Shown: positions 47,926 to 56,080 of the stretch, in pieces | How the letters are laid out: every line of letters begins with the position of its first letter | Numbering within the stretch: position 1 is the stretch's first letter | Source: Alcaligenes aquatilis | GTDB lineage: Bacteria; Pseudomonadota; Gammaproteobacteria; Burkholderiales; Burkholderiaceae_B | Assembly (NCBI RefSeq): GCF_003076515.1 | Contig: NZ_CP022390.1 | Span: forward strand, 2,480,001 to 2,544,000 | DNA length: 64,000 nt | Direction: 5' to 3' | Notes under the pieces: model-generated | Databases searched by the model: none | Told to the model about the DNA's origin: nothing | The model's input: only the letters and a program-made list of their open reading frames with translations | Program-made: the position numbers and the translations under genes

Positions 47926-49236
47926 CTACACCGTCAGCACTGAGCTGCTATTTAAAAAGCACTGCTGCAACTGACGCGCCTGTAAAAGCAAAACATCATC
48001 CTGATGCGGTTTACCAATCAACTGCAAACCCATGGGCAGTTTCTGGAAATAACCCAAAGGCAAGGACACCACGGGCAAGCCCAATAACTGCCAGGCACGA
48101 CTCATGAATGGCGCCCCCGTTCCTTCGGTTTTATAAGGCGCAACACCGGCTGCCGCAGGCGCCAGAATGAAATCCGCCCCACTATCTGCAAACCACTGCA
48201 ACACTGCCTGTTTGAGCGTGTCCGCTCTTTGCAAGGCAGCAATGTACTCCATGTAGGGAAAAGCCAGACCCGTGCTCATCAAGGACTGCATATGGACACT
48301 CAAGGTTTCATGCTGCTGTTGCTCGTACACCAGATTCCGGGCCACTTCATAAGCCATGATCTGGGCATGCAAGGCCGTCAACTCAACGACGGCATCCTGC
48401 AAGGGGAAATCAACCAACGTATGTCCCTGTTCCGACAAATCCTTCTGGCACGCCTGCAAGGTCTCCAGCATCTTGCCCTGAACTTCGCCCAATGCTTGCC
48501 CAGAGAAAACACCGAACACACAAGCCGCCTGCGCTCCCGGCGTGCTCAAACTCAAGGGTTTGTGCAGCAGGATATTGCGCAGCAAGAGCGTGTCGAGCAC
48601 ATCGTTGCTGAGTATGCCCAAAGAATCCAGCGACTGCGCCAGCGGTTGAATATTACGCAAGGAAAACTCGTTCTTGCTGCCTACATAGCCAATGCAGCCG
48701 CAGTAGGATGCGGGCCGTATGACCGATGCCGCCGTCTGTGTGCCGAAGGCTACCGGCACCATGAAATCGGCCACGGCAGCAGCAGAGCCGCTGGAGGAGC
48801 CGCCGGGTGTACGTTCAGCATCATGCGGGTTATTCGTCTTGCCAGCCTGAAAGTAAGCAAACTCGGTTGTGACCGTCTTGCCCATCAAAATGCCGCCTGC
48901 CGCTTTCATCGCGGTAACGCAGGAAGCATCCATATCCGGAATCCGATCCTGGTGAATAGCTGAGCCCATTGTGGTGGGAATACCGGCCGTATCAATTACG
49001 TCCTTGACCGCAAAGGGCAGGCCCATCAAGGGCGAAGCCTTGTAAAAATCGCTGCGGCTTTCGTACTCGGCCAGATAGTCGTCTTGATCAATCAGATACT
49101 GCCAGGCACCAATCTTGTCATCGCGTGTGGCAATGCGCTCGTAGAAGGAAGCCACGATATCCGGCAGACTGGCTTCGCCCGTATGCAGAGCGTGCAGCAA
49201 TTGATGCAAAGGCAGCTTAAACCACTGTCGTTTCAT
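47926..49236 (-). CDS. Amidase (amidase signature family)
   Basis: A 436-residue amidase-signature hydrolase, last gene of the Rieske operon. The Ser-Ser-Lys triad is visible: Lys78 in PFAVKDVIDTAG, the cis-Ser in GGSSSGSAAAVA (146-157) and the nucleophile Ser171 in GTQTAASVIRPAS. The usual GG before the nucleophile is AA here, a variation seen in the hydrolases that share GTQTxxSVIRP. No signal peptide is present, so it is cytoplasmic. Start 49236 has AAGGAG and lies 20 bases inside the end of the DUF1116 gene, implying coupling. It probably hydrolyses an amide or carbamoyl intermediate of the pathway. Confidence 0.87.
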   Translation of the reverse strand: MKRQWFKLPLHQLLHALHTGEASLPDIVASFYERIATRDDKIGAWQYLIDQDDYLAEYESRSDFYKASPLMGLPFAVKDVIDTAGIPTTMGSAIHQDRIPDMDASCVTAMKAAGGILMGKTVTTEFAYFQAGKTNNPHDAERTPGGSSSGSAAAVADFMVPVAFGTQTAASVIRPASYCGCIGYVGSKNEFSLRNIQPLAQSLDSLGILSNDVLDTLLLRNILLHKPLSLSTPGAQAACVFGVFSGQALGEVQGKMLETLQACQKDLSEQGHTLVDFPLQDAVVELTALHAQIMAYEVARNLVYEQQQHETLSVHMQSLMSTGLAFPYMEYIAALQRADTLKQAVLQWFADSGADFILAPAAAGVAPYKTEGTGAPFMSRAWQLLGLPVVSLPLGYFQKLPMGLQLIGKPHQDDVLLLQARQLQQCFLNSSSVLTV

Positions 49237-50383
49237 GCTGCCACTCCTTGAGAGCTTGAAATAAAGAGGCATCCACCGTCGCCACTCCACCGCCAATACG
49301 ACCGCGCTCTCCGGCACCGTCGATCATGCCCAGCAACACCAAAGGCCCGGTATTGCTGGCAATCACTTGCGCAAAATCACTGATGCCATTGCGCCCGGCC
49401 AGAAAGGGCAAGCGGGTTTTCAGAAACAGGCTTTGACGAGTCAGGTAGTTCGAGGGCAAAAAGGCATGCAAATTCTTCGCACTAATCCCGGCCAGATCCA
49501 GACACTGACCACCCAGCCCTACAAAATCCACCACCGCACTATCGCCCAAGGCTCCCAGCGCGTTTGCCTGTTCATTGCCGGGTTCTTTATTGCCAGCAAT
49601 AACAGGGGCATCCGTAACCAACCAAGTTGTCGAACTGGCCAATTGCAGACCAAAGCGCAAGCCATTGCCGCCGACTTTAACGATGGCATCCGCGCCATCA
49701 GCGGGCGTCTGGTTTGCCAGAATCAAGGCACTGGCGGCCATCCAGTAATTCAAGGCCCAGGCCATCGCACCGTACAGAAAGCTCTGGCTGGCTTGGTCAT
49801 TAATGCCCCAGGAGACAATAATGTCGGCCAGTTGCCTGGAGCCATGCATGGTACGAGCATGGCCATCATCACCATTGAGCAAGGAAGCCTGGACGATGGG
49901 GGCCAGATCTACCGGCCCCTGAAACTGTGCAGCCAGCCGTGCGCCCAAATCCTGATGCAGCCAACGCAGATGCGGCACCATTTCATCAGCAAAAATACCC
50001 AGGCGGGTGCACCACTGCATGCCTTCATTCAGCACCGAGTATTTCTTGTTTTCGGGCTGATTGCTGTCGCTGACCTCAATCAAATACATGGACGGCGTGA
50101 CGACTCCGGCCAATGGCACCACCACGCCGTAATCCTGCGCGGGAGCCAATTGCACGCCCCCTGCGTCCAGCAAGGCTTGCGCCTCTTGTTTGTTGCCCGC
50201 CCAGCCCTCATACAGAATGCCGATCAAAACCGAATTTCGGATTGCGGCAGGCAGCTCCTGCGCATCCCGAAACGGTGGCCCGGCATGCAGGACCAAGCGG
50301 CCTTGCGAGGGCAAAAGGGATTGCAGGGGACGGACTCCTGTCCAGGCGGGCATCACGGCCTGCGTCTCTACATGCTGAGCCAT
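49217..50383 (-). CDS. Divergent DUF1116 (YlbE/AllG-like) protein
   Basis: A 388-residue protein that matches the DUF1116 family, which in E. coli includes YlbE/AllG, a component of oxamate carbamoyltransferase. Family landmarks seen are LHAGPP (32-37), GILYEG (55-60), PLAGVVTPSM (90-99), LNEG (118-121), RLGIF and HLRWLHQ (127-144), GDDGHA (171-176), GGNGLRFG (238-245) and LGDSAV with VGLGG after residue 285. Compared with the family pattern I recall, the GDEcHNRN block is degraded to GDDGHARTM and the final GIAHK block is replaced, so the active site may differ. No FdrA, DUF2877 or carbamate kinase gene is nearby. It starts 9 bases after the unknown gene and overlaps the amidase gene. Confidence 0.75.
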   Translation of the reverse strand: MAQHVETQAVMPAWTGVRPLQSLLPSQGRLVLHAGPPFRDAQELPAAIRNSVLIGILYEGWAGNKQEAQALLDAGGVQLAPAQDYGVVVPLAGVVTPSMYLIEVSDSNQPENKKYSVLNEGMQWCTRLGIFADEMVPHLRWLHQDLGARLAAQFQGPVDLAPIVQASLLNGDDGHARTMHGSRQLADIIVSWGINDQASQSFLYGAMAWALNYWMAASALILANQTPADGADAIVKVGGNGLRFGLQLASSTTWLVTDAPVIAGNKEPGNEQANALGALGDSAVVDFVGLGGQCLDLAGISAKNLHAFLPSNYLTRQSLFLKTRLPFLAGRNGISDFAQVIASNTGPLVLLGMIDGAGERGRIGGGVATVDASLFQALKEWQHETTVV

Positions 50384-50392
50384 ATCGTCTCC

Positions 50393-51007
50393 TTACGCCA
50401 CGCGCACCCAGGTTTCGCTGTTCGCCAGGCTGGCGGACTGCGCACGCGAGCCGTTAAAGTCTCGCTCTATGGTGTTGCCTGGCAAGGCCTTGCCATTGAT
50501 CAGCACTCTGGCTTGCTGCGCCGGATGGAATACACACATCATTTCGTGCTTCTGGGTTTGGGTCTGGCTTTGCGGCAGGTCCACACAAATCGCGGGCTGC
50601 GTCATTTGATGCCATTGCAATTCCACCGTCAGACCTGCACTGGCGGAGGAGACAGACTCGCTGACCAGCTCAGGGAAACGGTTCACCGTCTGGAAAACGC
50701 CGTCACCCAAGACCTGCAACTTATCCAGCGCCACCGCCTTGCGAAACAAGCCAAAATGGCGCACAAAATCCCGTACCAGATACTCGGCCAAAGGCTGGTT
50801 GTCTGTAATCAGCAAACGTGCGTCGCTGTCCTGCCCGTCCTCGTAGGGCTTGTCCAATACCAGAATGGCCTGGCCGCTGCCATACGCCGAGCTGGCAATG
50901 CGAAAGTACAGGGACAAGGACGACCAGTCCTGCTCAGGGTCGGTCTTCAAATAAATAAAAGGGTTGTCACCCGTCCAATCCAAGGTGCCGGTTTTAATTC
51001 CCGTCAT
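50393..51007 (-). CDS. Unknown protein (204 aa) in the Rieske operon
   Basis: I recognise no family. From ATG 51007 (GGAG eight bases upstream) the protein has 204 residues. A GTG at 51058 overlapping the epimerase stop would add 17. It is soluble, mildly acidic and has two Cys, no signal peptide and no membrane segment. It begins GTLDWTGDNPFIYLKTD and has alternating hydrophobic patterns suggesting a beta-sandwich or hotdog-like fold. Residues FRHFGLFRKA near 100 form a likely helix. It sits fourth of six in a close-packed operon, so it is likely a pathway enzyme or chaperone/subunit for one. Confidence 0.75.
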   Translation of the reverse strand: MTGIKTGTLDWTGDNPFIYLKTDPEQDWSSLSLYFRIASSAYGSGQAILVLDKPYEDGQDSDARLLITDNQPLAEYLVRDFVRHFGLFRKAVALDKLQVLGDGVFQTVNRFPELVSESVSSASAGLTVELQWHQMTQPAICVDLPQSQTQTQKHEMMCVFHPAQQARVLINGKALPGNTIERDFNGSRAQSASLANSETWVRVA

Positions 51008-51054
51008 GCTCAAGTCTCCGTGTTCAATTTGTTCGTCAAGAACGCCTGGACGTT

Positions 51055-51927
51055 TCACGCCAGGTCTTTTTCCACCGCGTATTCCTGGCGCAGTTGCTGA
51101 AAATCCGTGCTCGGCTGCCAGCCCAGAATTTCCTTGGCCGCATGGCTGCTGAAAATAGAGGCACGGGGATTATTCTGATACCAGCGCGGGTTCTTGATTT
51201 CAGGCACAGGGCCAATAATCTGCTGATACCAGTCTGTGGTTGCCAGAGGGTGGGAGCTATCGTCTGCGCTGATGAAAAACACGCCGTAGCGCAAACCTTG
51301 CAGATTCACGGCGGCCTCAAAAGCACGCGCCAGATCCGCAGCCCAGATGTAATAAAACAGCCAGTTGCGCTGCGGGCTGTCAACGAACTGGATGTACTCG
51401 GCAATGGTTTCCGGCAGCACCACGGCCAGCGGACGCAGGCAGATCACTTCCATATCGCTGGCATCGCTAAAGCTTTTTGCCATCTGCTCCATGACAATCT
51501 TGCTGACGCTATAGGCCTGATAAGGCTTATTTTCATGGGCCTCGTCTACAGGCAGATACTGAGGTTTCCAATCGGCGCGCATCTCCGACAGACCGCAGGC
51601 TGAAATACTGGAACACAGCACCACTTTCTTGACGCCGTTTTCACGACAGGCTTGCAGCACATGCCAGGTGCCGCGCACATTCACGTTGATGTACTGCTCC
51701 TCAGCAGCCTTCCAGTCGAAATCAATCGCCGCCAGGTGAATCACGGCATCGGCATCTTTGGTGGCCGCACGCACGGCCTCCAGATCCATCACATCCGTTT
51801 GAATAAAAGAAACCTGATGCTGGCTGGGTTTCAGATCCGCCACGACCACATCCATGGTCTGCATCAATTGCTGTACGACGTACGAGCCCACACGACCCGA
51901 GCCACCTGTAACCACCACTTTCTTCAT
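51055..51927 (-). CDS. NAD-dependent epimerase/dehydratase (extended SDR)
   Basis: A 290-residue extended SDR. The nucleotide loop is TGGSGRVG (7-14), Asp45/Asp60 regions fit cofactor contacts, and the catalytic set is Ser106/Ser107 with Tyr139 and Lys143 (YSVSK). It resembles uronate dehydrogenase and small UDP-sugar epimerase relatives that oxidise hydroxyl groups with NAD. In this operon it could oxidise an alcohol made by the Rieske oxygenase; that is inference. It starts 20 bases after the reductase gene. Confidence 0.87.
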   Translation of the reverse strand: MKKVVVTGGSGRVGSYVVQQLMQTMDVVVADLKPSQHQVSFIQTDVMDLEAVRAATKDADAVIHLAAIDFDWKAAEEQYINVNVRGTWHVLQACRENGVKKVVLCSSISACGLSEMRADWKPQYLPVDEAHENKPYQAYSVSKIVMEQMAKSFSDASDMEVICLRPLAVVLPETIAEYIQFVDSPQRNWLFYYIWAADLARAFEAAVNLQGLRYGVFFISADDSSHPLATTDWYQQIIGPVPEIKNPRWYQNNPRASIFSSHAAKEILGWQPSTDFQQLRQEYAVEKDLA

Positions 51928-51947
51928 GGTGTTTCTCCTGTTTATTG

Positions 51948-52913
51948 TTATAGATCCAAAACCAATTCGGCCGACAAGGCGCGCGAAACGCAGATCATCA
52001 TGGTTTCATTCAGCCGCCGTTCTTCTGGCGACAGCACAAAATCCCGATGCTCCGGCAAGCCGGAAATCACTACGGTCTCGCAGGTACCGCAGGTGCCGTT
52101 CTGGCATGAGCACTTGACCCGTATGCCTTCCCGTTTCAAGGCGGCCAGAATCGTTTCATCCCCCGCTACCGCGATGCTTTTGCCCGACTTCTTCAAGGTC
52201 ACGGTAAAGCCCTTGCCTTGCAACATGGCCGGATCGGTCTCTACCGAGAAGCGCTCCAGCACCAGTTGCCAGCTAATATCGGCCTGTTCCTGTTGATAGT
52301 TTTCCAAGGCGGTCAGCAAAGGCTGCGGACCGCAGGAATAAACGACGGTTTGCGCATCCAGCGCTTGCAATGCGCCTTGCAGATCAAACAGACCGTCCTG
52401 ATTGGAGGCATGCGTGGTGATACGCGCGCCATCCACTTCTTGCAGCTCTTGCAGAAAAATAAAATCCGCTGCGTTTCTTGCCAGATACAGCAAGTGCCAG
52501 TCCAGACCCGCTGCCGCAGCGGCCTGGACCATGGGCACGATAGGCGTGATGCCTATGCCCCCGGCAATAAAGAAGCACTTCTTGTTTGCAGCAAAGGGAA
52601 AGTGATTTTTCGGAATGCTGACGGCCAGTGCATCACCTTCCTGCAATACCTCATGGATATACGCAGAGCCGCCCCGCCCGGCATCCTCTTTCAGAACGGC
52701 AATTTGCCATTCGCGGGTATTGGCCTGTTGGCCACACAGCGAATACTGACGGTAAAGCGGCTCGGTCTGCGACACCGCCAGTTCCAGCTCAATGTGCGCC
52801 CCTGGCTCCCAGACGGGAAACGCGCCCCCGTTTTGCAAACCCAGAGTCAGACCCACAACGCGCTCTGACAGCCTGGTTTTCTTCAGCACGCGTGTTTGCA
52901 AAGTTTGCTGCAT
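51948..52913 (-). CDS. Rieske oxygenase reductase (phthalate dioxygenase reductase/VanB type)
   Basis: A 321-residue flavin/iron-sulfur reductase. Order: flavin-binding beta-barrel (about 1-100, with RQYSLCG), NAD domain (about 105-220, FIAGGIGITPI), and a C-terminal plant-type [2Fe-2S] ferredoxin domain with ligands Cys270, Cys275, Cys278 and Cys308 (CSCQNGTCGTC...MICVSRA). It would pass electrons from NADH to the Rieske oxygenase encoded 18 bases upstream. Confidence 0.95.
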   Translation of the reverse strand: MQQTLQTRVLKKTRLSERVVGLTLGLQNGGAFPVWEPGAHIELELAVSQTEPLYRQYSLCGQQANTREWQIAVLKEDAGRGGSAYIHEVLQEGDALAVSIPKNHFPFAANKKCFFIAGGIGITPIVPMVQAAAAAGLDWHLLYLARNAADFIFLQELQEVDGARITTHASNQDGLFDLQGALQALDAQTVVYSCGPQPLLTALENYQQEQADISWQLVLERFSVETDPAMLQGKGFTVTLKKSGKSIAVAGDETILAALKREGIRVKCSCQNGTCGTCETVVISGLPEHRDFVLSPEERRLNETMMICVSRALSAELVLDL

Positions 52914-52931
52914 GATGCTGCTCCTGCTCCC

Positions 52932-54155
52932 TTAGGCAATCGCTCGGATCGGCAATACCCGGCTTTGCTCGTCCGCACGGCGCTCTTCGGCGCGGTACAG
53001 ATCAATCAGCCAGTTTTGCAAACGCTTGATGACCAGCTCTTCATTGGTCAAGCGGCCACGGGAAGCAAAGTTCGATTGCATGCCCTGATGCGAACGACGC
53101 CAGGCAAACAAATCCTCGATCATCACGGGGTACAAATCATCGTGTTCCTGATCGAACTTCTCTTTGTGATCCTCGCGCTCCAGTGTTTCTTGCGGATACA
53201 TCCAGGACACGCCGTAGGTCGATTGCTTGGCGCTTTTGGGTAGCCACATGAAGTACTTCACCTTATCGGGCATGGCCACCAGCAAGAGGTTAGGAGCCAC
53301 CGTCACGTAAGAAAGCTGGGTCCGCTCCTGATCGGTCAGACCATCCATGGGCGGCTGCAAGATGGAACCGGTATGCGTCGGCGCGGCGTCCTTGTGGGTG
53401 GAGAGCAGGTTGTAGGACACAATGCCATTGGCTACGTCATTAAAGACAGCAGTTTCATCGACACGATCCGGATTGGTTTCGTACATGCCGCCCCAGGACG
53501 AAGCGTGCAGGAAGCTGCAGTGGTAGCACTCGTCATTGAAGATCTTCCAGTTCCAGTCGAAGCTCTCCATCTTCAGAGGCTCCGAGGACTTCAACTCGGA
53601 CATGCGGTAGTTCGCCAGTTGCTTACCCAAATTGCCCAAGCGGGTATGCAAGGCAGGCGCCATGGCGTCGTAGTTGATGAAGATGAAGCCTTCCCAAACC
53701 TCGGCACGGATTTTGGGCAGACAGACGCTCTTGGGGTCAAAGCTGGCGCCGGTATCAGTCAGACCAGGGGCGGAAACCAGTTCACCTTCCATGTTGTAGA
53801 CCCAGGCGTGCAAAGGGCAACTGATACGGCGCACATTCCCTGCTCCTTCCAACAACAGCATATTGCGGTGACGACAGACGTTGGATAGCACATTGATGCC
53901 ACCTTCACGAGTGCGGATAGCGAACAGCGCATCATTACCTACGTCAAAGGTGAAAAAGTCACCGGCATTGGGAATGTCAGTCGCACGGCCCACACAGAAC
54001 CACTGTTTTTTCCAGACGGCATTCAGTTCGAACTGAAAAAACTCTTCCGAGTTGAAACACTCGGGGGGCAAGGCGAAAACCTCATCGGTTTCCTGCTGAA
54101 AGTAGCTGCGGTCAAATTCTTCAATCGCAATGGGCGAGCGTAGAGCGGTAGTCAT
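52932..54155 (-). CDS. Rieske non-heme iron oxygenase, alpha subunit
   Basis: A 407-residue oxygenase that hydroxylates or demethylates a small organic substrate. The Rieske cluster ligands are Cys94/His96 (CRHR) and Cys113/His116 (CPLH). The mononuclear iron site is NDECYHCSFLH (207-217) with His212 and His217 and a bridging acidic residue. ECYHC is typical of the betaine, choline and carnitine monooxygenase subgroup, so a quaternary amine or N-containing substrate is likely but unproven. AGAGGAGATA precedes ATG 54155. It is the first gene of the six-gene operon. Confidence 0.95.
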   Translation of the reverse strand: MTTALRSPIAIEEFDRSYFQQETDEVFALPPECFNSEEFFQFELNAVWKKQWFCVGRATDIPNAGDFFTFDVGNDALFAIRTREGGINVLSNVCRHRNMLLLEGAGNVRRISCPLHAWVYNMEGELVSAPGLTDTGASFDPKSVCLPKIRAEVWEGFIFINYDAMAPALHTRLGNLGKQLANYRMSELKSSEPLKMESFDWNWKIFNDECYHCSFLHASSWGGMYETNPDRVDETAVFNDVANGIVSYNLLSTHKDAAPTHTGSILQPPMDGLTDQERTQLSYVTVAPNLLLVAMPDKVKYFMWLPKSAKQSTYGVSWMYPQETLEREDHKEKFDQEHDDLYPVMIEDLFAWRRSHQGMQSNFASRGRLTNEELVIKRLQNWLIDLYRAEERRADEQSRVLPIRAIA

Positions 54156-54532
54156 CTCAATATCTCCTCTGGTTTGCATGAGCACCATGAATGGCTTTTA
54201 TTAGGTCAGGCCAATCATGCGACAGGGAGCGACCCTTGAAAATTGAGCAAATTTGACGGAACGATGAGTTTTTTTTGTTGTTGAATCGGGATGAAGGGAA
54301 AGCGGTGGATCGCAAACACTACAAAATGAAGCCGTTCTCGACGACGTAAAGCCCGATTGAGGACTGCGTGTCAGCTACTTGGGACTAGGTATGAGCGATG
54401 TGAGAACTAGGCGGAGCTTGATAAAACCTCCAGCCACGCGCGTCAGATCGGGTTTCCACACCCTGATCGATGAGAAATGAGCAATGAACGAAGTGCGATG
54501 TGCATCCAGCCTGGTTCGGGAAGGCCGATACA
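54156..54532. promoter_or_regulatory. Regulatory spacer upstream of the Rieske operon
   Basis: A 377-base spacer without a convincing gene. It contains a candidate LysR dyad AAATT-N5-AATTT at 54240-54254, about 85 bases from the oxygenase start, and an A/T-rich GTTTTTTTTGTTGTTG near 54269. An 86-codon minus-strand frame at 54385-54645 has no motif and crosses the LysR terminator. Confidence 0.4.
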
Positions 54533-54564
54533 TAAAAAAACCTGCATATTTGCAGGTTTTTTAA
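54533..54564 (-). terminator. Terminator of the second LysR gene
   Basis: AAAACCTGCA-TATT-TGCAGGTTTT with A- and T-runs on both sides. It isolates the LysR message from the downstream Rieske operon. Confidence 0.9.
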
Positions 54565-54652
54565 AGACGCAGGCACAGCGACACGGTCAGCAAAGAACAA
54601 AGAAAGCCCGGTCACCGAACGCAGTATAGGGGCGTCGCCAATCAACTACCGC

Positions 54653-55531
54653 CTAGCGAATTGCAATCGACGCGACCCAATCCACAAACTCCTGCTCCTG
54701 TCGGCTAAGGTTCGCCTCCTTGGGGTAGGCCAGGAAATAGGCGTACTCTTCCAGGCAAACATCGAAAAGCTGGACGATCTCTTTCTTGTCGATCAAAGGT
54801 TGCAGCAAGGCCGGACAGCCCAGCATCACCCCTTGGCCGTTCAAGACGGCATTCATGCGTACATTGGTGTCATCAATGTGAAAGCTCTTCTTGGCCGTCA
54901 GTTCCTGCCCCGCCGCCTTGCGCAACCACTGCTCCCAGCACAGCTGATTTTCTTCGTGAATCAGCACATGCTGGTTCAGATCCGCCGGAAATGTGATCTG
55001 GCCATGCGCCTGCAAATAAGACGGCGCACACACAGGCGTCAAATTGCCGGGAATGATGCGCAAGGTCTGCAACTGCGGCCAGTCGCCCTGCTTGCCCCAG
55101 ACAATTGCAAAATTGATGTTGTCCCTGAAAAAGTCCGGTGCCTGCAACCTGTGCAGCAAGTTGATTTCAATGTCCGGGTGCTTCAGCCAGAAATCTCCCA
55201 ACTGCCCGGTAAACCACATGCTGGACACAAAGGGCCGCAAGGACAGATTGATACGGCTCTTGCCGTGCGGCATACGCAGTTCGCTCAAGGCCTGATTGAT
55301 CTCGTAAAAAGGCCGCTGCAAACGGTCGAACAAAAACTGGCCCTGATCCGTCAACTCCAGGGAACGGTTTTTACGCAGAAACAGCTTGCAGCCCAGATAC
55401 TCCTCCAGCACCTTGATCTGGTGACTGACTGCCGAAGGAGAGACCAGCAGGTCTTCTGCCGCCTTGGTGAAGTTCAACCTTTGCGCGGATACCGTAAAGG
55501 TTCTTAAGGCATTCAGTAATGGCACCTGCAT
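54653..55531 (-). CDS. LysR-type regulator (GcvA-like) upstream of the Rieske operon
   Basis: A 292-residue regulator: winged helix-turn-helix (about 5-64, LRTFTVSAQRLNFTKAAEDLLVS) and a GcvA-type effector domain. It lies in the same direction as the Rieske operon and is separated from it by a terminator and a 377-base spacer. It is the most likely activator of that operon. No other gene on its side needs such control. Confidence 0.9.
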   Translation of the reverse strand: MQVPLLNALRTFTVSAQRLNFTKAAEDLLVSPSAVSHQIKVLEEYLGCKLFLRKNRSLELTDQGQFLFDRLQRPFYEINQALSELRMPHGKSRINLSLRPFVSSMWFTGQLGDFWLKHPDIEINLLHRLQAPDFFRDNINFAIVWGKQGDWPQLQTLRIIPGNLTPVCAPSYLQAHGQITFPADLNQHVLIHEENQLCWEQWLRKAAGQELTAKKSFHIDDTNVRMNAVLNGQGVMLGCPALLQPLIDKKEIVQLFDVCLEEYAYFLAYPKEANLSRQEQEFVDWVASIAIR

Positions 55532-55648
55532 GACGGGCTATGTCTCCTGATGTGGCTAGCTTTGTTCTGAAATTATTTATTATCGGAGCATAAGCCTTGC
55601 CGTCTTCAAAAACCAGTCGGCTGAACACGGGGTCCCTCAAGCGCGCAT

Positions 55649-55675
55649 AAAAAAACCGGCCTGGGCCGGTTTTTG
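55649..55675 (-). terminator. Terminator of the yqjD-yqjE-yqjK-like operon
   Basis: AAAACCGGC-CTGG-GCCGGTTTT flanked by A/T runs, 16 bases beyond the last stop. Confidence 0.88.
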
Positions 55676-55690
55676 AAAATACAAGCAGGC

Positions 55691-56080
55691 TTACTCGTTC
55701 ACATCGGTTTTGCGCCGTACCGGAACCAGAACATCGCGTGCTTGCTCGCGTGCCGACTTGGAAGCATCAAACAATTTCCAGGCTCCCAGAGCCAAGGCTC
55801 CGATACGCAGCCAGCGCCCGCCAAAGCTACTGAGCACCGCCGAGGCACCAGATAACAGAAACGGATAACGGCGTGACAAGGACAATGCACTGGCCACCAC
55901 ACCGCCCATGCTCAAACCCGACGGCTTGACGCTGTTCCACAAGTTGCCGGGACTTAAATCTTCCCCCAGGGAATGGATCTGGGACGACATGGCCTGCCGC
56001 TCCAAGGAGGCGCGGACTCGCAACAGTTCAATACGCACCGCCCGCTCCTGGGCGGACATGCTCTCTTGCTTCGTGCTCAT
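55691..56080 (-). CDS. YqjK-like membrane-associated protein
   Basis: A 129-residue protein at the YqjK position of a yqjDEK-like operon. It has a charged N-terminus with RxELLRVRASLERQ helical pattern, a glycine/leucine-rich weakly hydrophobic region (about 58-100) and a basic C-terminus (VPVRRKTD). Sequence similarity to YqjK is low; assignment rests on order and size. Its ATG overlaps the yqjE stop by four bases. Confidence 0.65.
   Translation of the reverse strand: MSTKQESMSAQERAVRIELLRVRASLERQAMSSQIHSLGEDLSPGNLWNSVKPSGLSMGGVVASALSLSRRYPFLLSGASAVLSSFGGRWLRIGALALGAWKLFDASKSAREQARDVLVPVRRKTDVNE

Noticed and set aside
49367..51100. 577-codon plus-strand frame
   Set aside because: Antisense to the DUF1116 and 204-aa genes, which have operon spacing and ribosome sites.
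54385..54645. 86-codon minus-strand frame upstream of the Rieske operon
   Set aside because: It spans the LysR terminator hairpin and has no motif.
44574..55531. Idea that this block is the Alcaligenes direct ammonia oxidation (dnf) cluster
   Set aside because: The dnf genes as I recall them include a diiron oxygenase and a glutamine amidotransferase. Here the oxygenase is a Rieske enzyme and the hydrolase is an amidase-signature protein.
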